Assembly: GCA_028715215.1 (NCBI GenBank)
Contig: JAQUSF010000016.1
Span: 1-42,380 of the forward strand
DNA from: Candidatus Zixiibacteriota bacterium
Lineage (GTDB): Bacteria; Zixibacteria; MSB-5A5; GN15; FEB-12
DNA: 42,380 nucleotides
Direction: 5' to 3'
Shown: positions 37,152 through 42,380 of the stretch, in pieces
Layout: every line of letters starts with the position of its first letter
How positions within the stretch are numbered: the stretch's first letter is position 1
Made by a program: the position numbers and the translations under genes
Notes under the pieces: generated by a model
The model's database searches: none
Told to the model about the DNA's origin: nothing
Seen by the model: only the letters and a program-made list of their open reading frames with translations

Positions 37152-37181
37152 AAAAAAAGCGCTTTCGAAAAAGCGCTTTTT
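37152..37181 (-). terminator. Intrinsic terminator after the c554-like gene
   Basis: AAAAAGCGCTTT and AAAGCGCTTTTT make a perfect 12-bp stem with a CGAA tetraloop (37154-37181). On the minus strand it is followed by a run of seven T. It starts 18 bp after the stop of the tetrahaem cytochrome gene, so that gene and the HAO-family gene are separate transcripts. Confidence 0.88.
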
Positions 37182-37198
37182 AACTCTATAAACCCGGA

Positions 37199-37735
37199 TT
37201 ACTTCGATTCAGCCTCTTTTTTAACTTCCTCCTTGGCGGCTATCGCATGTACCCCTTTGGTTTTCATCTTGGCATAATCGAACGGTTCCTTGGAGCGGAA
37301 TTCCTCCGGGACTTTCTCGTTGTGGCATTTCAAACAGGTTTTTTCATCGGGTATTAAAAGACCGTTGGCAATAGCCAGTTCACGGTTTTCCATGATGCTT
37401 TTTTTCCGGTATTCGCTTCCCGGACCATGACATACTTCACACTGCACCCCGGTCAGAAGGACACCGTCGGCATCCTTTCCGGTCGAATGACAGGCGGTAC
37501 ATTCTTCCTTTTTCTGGTCTTCCGGTTTTAAACTTTCCCAGGCTTTGGCATGCTTGGTTTCCGCCCAGGTAGGGTGCGTGTTGTCCTTCTTGTGACAGAT
37601 TTTGCACTTGGCTTCCCCCACATAACTATACTTTACCTTCTTCTCTTCCTTGGCGGTTTCCTGAGCCAAGGTCATGCCGACAAAAAAGAAAAGCAAACAA
37701 ATCACAATAAAAGCCGGCAGAGTTTTTTTAAACAT
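37199..37735 (-). CDS. Tetrahaem cytochrome c554-like protein
   Basis: 178 residues. A signal peptide (about 1-24, ending TLAQ) is followed by a lysine-rich linker and four CXXCH motifs at residues 44, 79, 99 and 134. The layout YVGEAKCKICHKKDNTHPTW, then WAETKHAKAWESL, and GVQCEVCHGPGSEYRKK is that of the cytochrome c554 family, whose best-known member takes electrons from HAO in Nitrosomonas. The C-terminal tail is rich in K and E. GAGGAG lies 5 nt before the ATG. It lies directly upstream of the HAO-family gene but behind its own terminator, and directly downstream of the MtrAB-like operon. It is a natural periplasmic carrier between those complexes; the actual partners are inferred from position. 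Confidence 0.9.
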   Translation of the reverse strand: MFKKTLPAFIVICLLFFFVGMTLAQETAKEEKKVKYSYVGEAKCKICHKKDNTHPTWAETKHAKAWESLKPEDQKKEECTACHSTGKDADGVLLTGVQCEVCHGPGSEYRKKSIMENRELAIANGLLIPDEKTCLKCHNEKVPEEFRSKEPFDYAKMKTKGVHAIAAKEEVKKEAESK

Positions 37736-37848
37736 AGATGCTCCTCGGGTAAGTTACCCCTTTTTATCCTTTAAACTATTTTATTACCTCATCCAATCAT
37801 TATTCAGTTATACAAAAAAACCGCTCCGCAGTAAAGAATTTTTATCAG

Positions 37849-37865
37849 AAAAAAACGGCCGTTTT
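37849..37865 (-). terminator. Likely terminator of the outer-membrane conduit operon
   Basis: The palindrome AAAACGGCCGTTTT (37852-37865), followed on the minus strand by a run of T, lies 27 bp after the stop of the barrel gene. The stem is only 5 bp with a GGCC loop, so it may be weak. Confidence 0.5.
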
Positions 37866-37891
37866 CACTACACCTGCTTAACTTCCCTTTC

Positions 37892-38272
37892 CTAAAAACT
37901 GAACCTGATGCCGGTGCGAATAAATACCAAAGAGCCGGTTTCAATCCCGTATACATAGCCCGTATTATCGGATAAATCAGCGTATTCGGCTTCGACAGTT
38001 AATAATACCAGCGGCGAAAGCCGGTACTCACCGTTAACAGCCAGGGTCAACATTTCATAATCAAGGTTGGAATACTCGTGCATCCGGTCAAAAGAAAAAT
38101 CGAGGTTCGCCAGCGCTCCGTCCAGCCGACCGGTTATATCCGGCATGATTACGGTTTCGAGTTCCGCCTTGGATTTGTTGAAACCGATAATGCCGGCCAG
38201 GCTCAGCCGGTCGGTCGGTACAAATGAACCGGTCAGATATATGTTATGGCTGTTAGTCTTATAATCACTCAT
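37892..38272 (-). CDS. C-terminal part of the MtrB/PioB-like barrel, downstream of an in-frame UGA
   Basis: 126 residues from the first ATG after the stop. All of it is amphipathic beta strand (NSHNIYLTGSFVPTDRLSLA, YEMLTLAVNGEYRLSPLVLL) and it ends IRTGIRFSF, a proper outer-membrane insertion signal. It has no signal peptide and cannot reach the outer membrane by itself. The 24 codons between the UGA at 38345-38347 and this ATG are open and in the same frame (reading AGHIYVTGGDTTTFTATHY), so it is the end of the upstream barrel gene. With read-through the whole protein would be about 735 residues, near the size of MtrB. No Shine-Dalgarno sequence is evident before this ATG. Confidence 0.75.
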   Translation of the reverse strand: MSDYKTNSHNIYLTGSFVPTDRLSLAGIIGFNKSKAELETVIMPDITGRLDGALANLDFSFDRMHEYSNLDYEMLTLAVNGEYRLSPLVLLTVEAEYADLSDNTGYVYGIETGSLVFIRTGIRFSF

Positions 38273-38344
38273 TGCATACTCCGAACCATAATGAGTAGCG
38301 GTAAAGGTCGTGGTATCACCACCGGTGACATAAATATGACCCGC

Positions 38345-40096
38345 TCACCCATCGAACAGGGCTACCGTTACCGGACCCCGTGACTTATTATAGGTGAACG
38401 TATAGCCAGCCATAAACGACCATCGGGGTGCCGGGGTGACGGTTAATGACAGGTTGGGCTGGAGAGTCAGGTGCTCGACATCCAGCGAATCAAGGTCGCC
38501 GTTCTTGTCATATTTGCCTTTCATACCGGCGGTCAGGCTGTATCTCATGTTCGGTTTATACGTCGAGGAAAATTCGAATTCATGGTAGTCGGTCGGCAGG
38601 GAGGTTATATCCTGGTAGCGTAATGCTTCTCTCTGGTAATAAAAAATAAAGCGACTGGGAGGATCGGTAGGAATTGTAACCGCCGGCTCCAGGACATCAA
38701 AACCACGAGCCTCGAAAAGACCCCGGAAAGAACGGAACGGGTCGCTTGTTTTCTCGAAGCGATACTTAACAGTATTGGCATATTTAAGACCTTTACGATA
38801 ACGCATTTTAGCCTGGCCGATAAACCGCTTGGTCTGATAACTTTCATCGAGTGTGGGATAATCATAACGGTCTATTAATTGAAATCCGGCCAGGACATCG
38901 AGCGTTATACGGGGTGTCAGACGGTGAATAACCTCGGCCGAGATTTTACCCTCGAAACGGTCAAGCGATGAATACCTTGTAAAGTCGAAATTGGTAACAT
39001 ACGAGGGCGTGGTCACGGGAGCCGGGCGGCCTTCCCGCCAGGGTCTCAAGTCGATAAACGGGTCATCGTTACTTTTCCTGGTACCCGAAGCCTTAGCAAC
39101 CAATCGCGTCCGGGGTGAAAGAAGCACCGCATAATTCAACACCCCGGCCCAAGCATCGGAAGTCAACTCGACTTTCTTATTGGTCGTCTGATTGAAAGTC
39201 AATGAACTGGCCAGCTGACCTTTGCCCACTTCTCCCTTCATACGAATTTTGTGCGATATTTTTTCAGTCTCCGGATAGGCCCCGTAAGCCAGAATGGTAT
39301 CATCATAATTTAAACGGGAAGGGAATTCAACCTTGTAGGATAGATCGTTCAAAGTGGGATGCATGGCCGAATCATAATAAACCGCCGGGTCAAAGGCCCT
39401 GGAATCGAAAATACGGTAGCCGAACTGGTAGCCCAGAGTAAATTTTTCGACATCGGCCTGCACACCAGCTTCGAACTGATGCGTCCGCTTGTCAATATTA
39501 ACCGATTGGGAGGTGATATGACAGCTGTAGCAGTGATTTGAGCCAATTTTTTGTTCCTCACCCCGGCGCAGCACACTCCGGTGTGCCGCCATAATACGGA
39601 TATTATTATCGCGTGACACCAGCCAGTTGAATTTAGCCCCGGCTTCATAACGGTCACTGTGGTAATCGGCGCCTTTATCACGAAGCTCATGGGTCAAAAT
39701 TTTAGCGCCCCCGGCTTCGCGGGTTTCCAGGTTAGCCAGTAAATCCTGACCCTGCTGATGCGTCAACGAACGGTAAAACAGCTCCGCCGTGAAACGGTCG
39801 CTTAAAGTGCCTTTAGCGTCGACGCTGATATTCTTATGGTCATAGTAATGAGCCTTGAAAGAGAAAAGACGGGTGGCGTCACGGAAACGGTAATAACCTT
39901 TGAGTTCCGGCAAAAATTCATCGTTGCCGAGATTATACTCACCTACTTTCCTGGTATAATCGCCGAAACCGGTATAATGAGAACCAGCCCAGACGGAATA
40001 AGTCTGGACGGCTTCGTCCTCCCCGGCACTGACAGGGATAACGAAAAGACCGAGGACGAGCACGAAAACGACCAGATTACTAATTAACTTTTTCAT
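38345..40096 (-). CDS. MtrB/PioB-like outer-membrane barrel with one CXXCH motif (ends at in-frame UGA)
   Basis: 583 residues to a UGA that appears to interrupt a longer gene. A signal peptide (about 1-24, ending PVSAG) is followed by continuous beta-strand repeats. Near the mature N terminus, KVGEYNLGNDEFLPELKGYY resembles the start of MtrB/PioB decahaem-associated barrels. C189-Y-S-C-H193 is a c-haem attachment motif, unexpected in a barrel. GGAGGAG sits just before the ATG. The gene follows the DmsE/MtrA-like decahaem gene by 9 bp, the usual order in porin-cytochrome conduits. In those systems the barrel holds the decahaem wire and carries electrons across the outer membrane. Without the C-terminal piece (37892-38272) the barrel probably cannot close. 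Confidence 0.8.
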   Translation of the reverse strand: MKKLISNLVVFVLVLGLFVIPVSAGEDEAVQTYSVWAGSHYTGFGDYTRKVGEYNLGNDEFLPELKGYYRFRDATRLFSFKAHYYDHKNISVDAKGTLSDRFTAELFYRSLTHQQGQDLLANLETREAGGAKILTHELRDKGADYHSDRYEAGAKFNWLVSRDNNIRIMAAHRSVLRRGEEQKIGSNHCYSCHITSQSVNIDKRTHQFEAGVQADVEKFTLGYQFGYRIFDSRAFDPAVYYDSAMHPTLNDLSYKVEFPSRLNYDDTILAYGAYPETEKISHKIRMKGEVGKGQLASSLTFNQTTNKKVELTSDAWAGVLNYAVLLSPRTRLVAKASGTRKSNDDPFIDLRPWREGRPAPVTTPSYVTNFDFTRYSSLDRFEGKISAEVIHRLTPRITLDVLAGFQLIDRYDYPTLDESYQTKRFIGQAKMRYRKGLKYANTVKYRFEKTSDPFRSFRGLFEARGFDVLEPAVTIPTDPPSRFIFYYQREALRYQDITSLPTDYHEFEFSSTYKPNMRYSLTAGMKGKYDKNGDLDSLDVEHLTLQPNLSLTVTPAPRWSFMAGYTFTYNKSRGPVTVALFDG

Positions 40097-40105
40097 ACTC
40101 TCCTC

Positions 40106-41077
40106 CTATCTTGTCAGGGCGTTGCCCGATGTACTTATTGCCTGTGAGGGCATATCCGAGCCGTGGATTTCACTGTGACACTGGGTGCATTTCGTCAGCA
40201 TTCCTTTTTTCCAGCCATCCGCCGTCGAAACACCGTTGCGGGAAGGGTTGTGCGGCACCGTGAAGGCTCCCTCAACGCCATCAATAGTGGCGTGGAAATG
40301 CATGGCATGACAGTTAAGACAGAGCACCGGTTCATTCTGTGAAAGAAGGTTATTAGCCACGGAACCATGGGGTGTATGACAGATGTTACAGTCCTCCATC
40401 ACCGGGGCATGTTCATAAACAAAAGGACCTTCCTTTTCCGGGTGACAACTGAAACACAGCTCCCGGCCGCTATTATCCTGAGTCAGGCGCCCGCCGCCGC
40501 CATGAATACCATGACAATCCAGACACTCGACCTTCCCCTCTTTTACGGGATGATGCGAAGGCATAAAGAAAGCGGCCCGGATATCGCTGTGACAATCATA
40601 GCACAATTCCGGGATTGCCTTTTTCACGGCCATCTCGGTTTCAGTGTGTATCCGGTGACAGTCGGAACAGTTGACATCACCGGTATGGTGGGTGGAAAAT
40701 GCCCAGTTATCGAAGTTCGCGGTATTATGACAAGCTACACAGAGGTCCCGACCGCCAAACTGGTTTTGCCCGGCGGGATTAAAAATAAGTTCGGGGTCCG
40801 ATTCCTCCGCATGGGCCGAACCCGGTCCATGACATGACTCACAGGTCAAGGCTCCTTTTGTACCCTCGGCGGAAAAAACCACCCCGTGAACGGTTTTCTC
40901 AAAAGCCTCGCCCATCTCTTCATGACAGCTCAGACAGGTTTCATTGCCCACCAGGGCCGCCCCATCCGGCGGCTGACCGGCTATAACCGTTGATACACAA
41001 AGAATGGAAATGCCCGCCAGGAACATCTCCCGGAAAACCCCGACCATTGAACGGCGGTCATGTTTTTTCCATTTCAT
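40106..41077 (-). CDS. DmsE/MtrA-type decahaem cytochrome c
   Basis: 323 residues from the ATG at 41077, chosen because AAGGAGG lies 8 nt upstream; a GTG two codons earlier has too little room. A signal peptide covers about residues 1-35. There are ten CXXCH motifs: CLSCH, CESCH, CVACH, CSDCH, CYDCH, CLDCH, CFSCH, CNICH, CLNCH, CTQCH. The spacing, the CHGPGSAH after the second motif and the repeated xDCHxIH units fit the DmsE/MtrA family. Members thread through an MtrB-like barrel and form a haem wire across the outer membrane. The barrel gene follows 9 bp downstream. No MtrC/OmcA-like surface cytochrome is visible here, so the outer partner is unknown. A TetR regulator gene precedes it by 47 bp. 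Confidence 0.92.
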   Translation of the reverse strand: MKWKKHDRRSMVGVFREMFLAGISILCVSTVIAGQPPDGAALVGNETCLSCHEEMGEAFEKTVHGVVFSAEGTKGALTCESCHGPGSAHAEESDPELIFNPAGQNQFGGRDLCVACHNTANFDNWAFSTHHTGDVNCSDCHRIHTETEMAVKKAIPELCYDCHSDIRAAFFMPSHHPVKEGKVECLDCHGIHGGGGRLTQDNSGRELCFSCHPEKEGPFVYEHAPVMEDCNICHTPHGSVANNLLSQNEPVLCLNCHAMHFHATIDGVEGAFTVPHNPSRNGVSTADGWKKGMLTKCTQCHSEIHGSDMPSQAISTSGNALTR

Positions 41078-41124
41078 CAACACACCCTCCTTATAATTTT
41101 AAATCGTCATCAAATCTTTATTGG

Positions 41125-41730
41125 TCATTTTTTCAAACCCCGTACGAAAATGGACACGTTATTATCTATTATCTCATCAATATTAAATTGTTCTCCCTGA
41201 ATTTTACCCCAGAGATTCCGGCTTACGGCACAATCCATAAACATGCCGACAAAACAGCGAGCCGTAATAACGGGATCGATATTCATTATGAGCTCCTGCT
41301 CGCGTAAACGCCTGAGCTCTCTTGCCAATAATTCAATATAAGGCAGACGCACGATGGAAAACACCTGGTGCGCCATAGCCTGATGTTCCAATGATGAAAA
41401 AAGCAGCAGCCGCGGCAGTTCACTGTTTTTCACGTTGCACTTGAGAATATGCCGGGCAATATCATTAAGGATCAGCTCAATATCGATACTGGCCTTAACC
41501 CCGTCCGCCAAAGAGGAGATATCGACTTTCCTGTCCAAAGACATCAAAACTTCATTATATATATTTTTCTTTGAGGAAAAATAGCGATACAAAGCCGGCT
41601 CGGTAATCCGGCAGGCTTTTGCGAGCATGCTCATGGTCACTTTTTCATAGCCGTAACCGGAAAACAGTTTAGTTGCGGCCTCAATGATTTGCTTTTTACG
41701 CTCAGAAGAATTAAATCTTTTACCCGCCAT
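41125..41730 (-). CDS. TetR/AcrR-family transcription regulator
   Basis: 201 residues. N-terminal helix-turn-helix at about 10-58 (RKKQIIEAATKLFSGYGYEK, VTMSMLAKACRITEPALYRY, FSSKKNIYNEV), the standard TetR DNA-binding domain with the LYRYF recognition helix. The rest is a helical ligand-binding domain of ordinary size. It leads the operon that continues with the decahaem cytochrome and barrel genes, 47 bp apart, so it probably controls the conduit and itself. Palindromes upstream (41824-41840 and 41848-41876) and a related half-site at 41762-41770 near the promoter start are candidate operators. The ligand is unknown; comparable regulators often sense acyl-CoA or planar compounds, but nothing here decides this. 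Confidence 0.92.
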   Translation of the reverse strand: MAGKRFNSSERKKQIIEAATKLFSGYGYEKVTMSMLAKACRITEPALYRYFSSKKNIYNEVLMSLDRKVDISSLADGVKASIDIELILNDIARHILKCNVKNSELPRLLLFSSLEHQAMAHQVFSIVRLPYIELLARELRRLREQELIMNIDPVITARCFVGMFMDCAVSRNLWGKIQGEQFNIDEIIDNNVSIFVRGLKK

Positions 41731-41774
41731 TTTATGCCCGCACCCAGTTAATTATCACTAACTAACTTATTATC

Positions 41775-41803
41775 AAGGTATCAATTTGTCATGGAAGTGT
41801 CAA
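41775..41803 (-). promoter_or_regulatory. Probable promoter of the TetR-decahaem-barrel operon
   Basis: On the minus strand a perfect TTGACA (41798-41803), a 17-bp spacer, then TACCTT (41775-41780) as a weak -10. The predicted start near 41768 leaves a leader of about 38 nt. A CTAACTTAT half-site (plus strand 41762-41770) covers the start point. Confidence 0.55.
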
Positions 41804-41823
41804 GGAAAAACAGAATTACCCTG

Positions 41824-41840
41824 CTGTCATAATATGACAG
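41824..41840. promoter_or_regulatory. Perfect 17-bp palindrome upstream of the TetR operon
   Basis: CTGTCATA-A-TATGACAG, an odd-length perfect palindrome about 20 bp upstream of the -35 box of the TetR operon. It could be an activator or repressor site; no terminator-like T run follows it. The protein that binds is unknown. Confidence 0.5.
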
Positions 41841-41847
41841 ATATAAA

Positions 41848-41876
41848 GTAACTTATATTAAAACTCAATAAGTTAC
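41848..41876. promoter_or_regulatory. Inverted repeat GTAACTTAT-N11-ATAAGTTAC
   Basis: Two perfect 9-bp arms (41848-41856 and 41868-41876) around 11 nt. A third, near-identical copy, CTAACTTAT, occurs at 41762-41770 at the presumed transcription start of the TetR operon. Three copies of one element in about 110 bp suggest a regulator binding series, possibly the TetR protein itself. Confidence 0.45.
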
Positions 41877-41900
41877 AAAAATAATACATATAATAATATT

Positions 41901-41933
41901 AAAATAAAAGAGCTCTCCGGATAAGGAGAGCTC
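41901..41933 (-). terminator. Intrinsic terminator after the right-edge cytochrome gene
   Basis: GAGCTCTCC and GGAGAGCTC form a perfect 9-bp stem around GGATAA (41910-41933). On the minus strand a T-rich tract (41901-41909) follows. It lies 22 bp after the stop of the partial cytochrome gene. Confidence 0.85.
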
Positions 41934-41954
41934 ACTTAATGACGATTGTTTAAA

Positions 41955-42380
41955 CTAATGAGCGGCTCTTGGACGAAACATGGAAAACGACCCGTTTCTG
42001 CCGTTGCTTACAGGACTGATTCCCTCCATGTACTCGATGGCGCTTTCCAGCAGACCTTTCATATATTTGTAGTTGTGAATCCCCCTGGAACGATCTTCAT
42101 AAATCAGGAGGAAATTAAGAACCGCCCCGGCTATTTCTTTATTTACCTTAACCGAAGTAGGCAGGTTTTCGTCATCGATATAACCACCGGCATAAAGCAA
42201 AACGCGGAGGTCTTCAAGCAGTCCTTCTATTTCCGTCTGCGCCCCGTTGATATCATAAGTTACCGCCCCGGGATGGCAGGCGGAATCGGCACACAGTGAA
42301 ACCAGCGTAATGGTATCGTTCTCTTTTTCATTTATATATACCATATTAAAACTGTGTCCGCCGGTTTGATACCCGTTATG
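41955..42380 (-). CDS. Multihaem cytochrome c, C-terminal part (cut by window edge)
   Basis: The frame is open to the right edge, so the 141 residues seen are only the C-terminal end; an ATG at 42344 is internal. The first visible residues, HNGYQTGGHSFNMVYINEKE, then a possible CX4CH haem motif (CADSACH), and the helical ending GIHNYKYMKGLLESAIEYM, resemble the C termini of large periplasmic multihaem cytochromes, where the last helix packs against the haem core. The substrate and total haem number cannot be judged. It is in the same orientation as the TetR-conduit operon but is separated from it by a strong terminator. A short tail (SPVSNGRNGSFSMFRPRAAH) follows the last helix. Confidence 0.7.
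   Translation of the reverse strand, partial: HNGYQTGGHSFNMVYINEKENDTITLVSLCADSACHPGAVTYDINGAQTEIEGLLEDLRVLLYAGGYIDDENLPTSVKVNKEIAGAVLNFLLIYEDRSRGIHNYKYMKGLLESAIEYMEGISPVSNGRNGSFSMFRPRAAH

Noticed and set aside
38290-38347. UGA in the barrel gene as selenocysteine
   Set aside because: No convincing bacterial SECIS-like hairpin follows; only a 5-bp TCACC/GGTGA stem is nearby. Selenocysteine is not expected in an outer-membrane barrel strand. A Trp-to-stop change is simpler.
37892-38347. Genetic code with UGA as a sense codon
   Set aside because: UGA ends the porin, the NtrY-like kinase and the cytochrome c/b fusion at positions with natural C termini.
41955-42344. A complete 129-residue protein starting at ATG 42344
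   Set aside because: The frame stays open upstream to the window edge with cytochrome-like residues (HNGYQTGGHSF), so the ATG is internal to a larger gene.

Overview
The window looks like a chromosomal segment of a Gram-negative bacterium that respires with multihaem cytochromes and has extensive signal transduction. Outer-membrane barrels, a MacA-like periplasmic adaptor, a sigma-54 activator, a chemoreceptor and at least six c-type cytochrome genes support this. The tandem array of roughly 800-residue duplicated FtsX/MacB permeases is typical of Bacteroidota and other FCB-group phyla (a Zixibacteria-like lineage would fit), but that placement is inference. I saw no tRNA, rRNA, CRISPR, insertion sequence or phage genes.

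Region 1 (1-5625, minus strand) is a compact signalling-transport operon. In transcription order it holds a membrane sensor histidine kinase, a CBS-pair protein, a response-regulator receiver domain fused to a 12-TM-class SLC13/DASS anion transporter, a stand-alone receiver protein, and a GAF-domain protein cut by the window edge. The fused receiver-transporter is the most unusual single gene: it suggests that phosphorylation gates an anion carrier directly.

Region 2 (5626-14240) holds a porin, a chemoreceptor with a long helical periplasmic domain, a PAS-LuxR regulator, an over-long phosphohexomutase and an FGE-fold lipoprotein or membrane protein without the catalytic cysteine pair.

Region 3 (14325-33130) is an ABC efflux or lipoprotein-transport island of about 16 kb. 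On the minus strand it encodes a membrane fusion protein, an ATPase, a small 91-residue protein, five full-length duplicated FtsX permeases and a second, diverged ATPase. Two deletion remnants of further permease copies lie at either end of the permease array. A sigma-54 activator and its histidine kinase are divergent from it. A well-formed -24/-12 sigma-54 promoter and an upstream inverted repeat lie between the two arms, so the regulatory circuit can be read from the sequence.

Region 4 (33335-42380) is an electron-transfer island. It contains an 11-haem c / cytochrome b fusion (CbcL-like quinol oxidase layout), an octahaem HAO-family protein, a tetrahaem c554-like protein, and a TetR-DmsE/MtrA-MtrB/PioB-type outer-membrane conduit operon. 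The barrel gene carries a CXXCH motif and is split by an in-frame UGA. The 3' end of another multihaem cytochrome runs off the right edge. Together these genes could carry electrons from the quinone pool through the periplasm and across the outer membrane, with HAO/c554 acting on a nitrogen (or sulfur) compound; substrates cannot be read from sequence.
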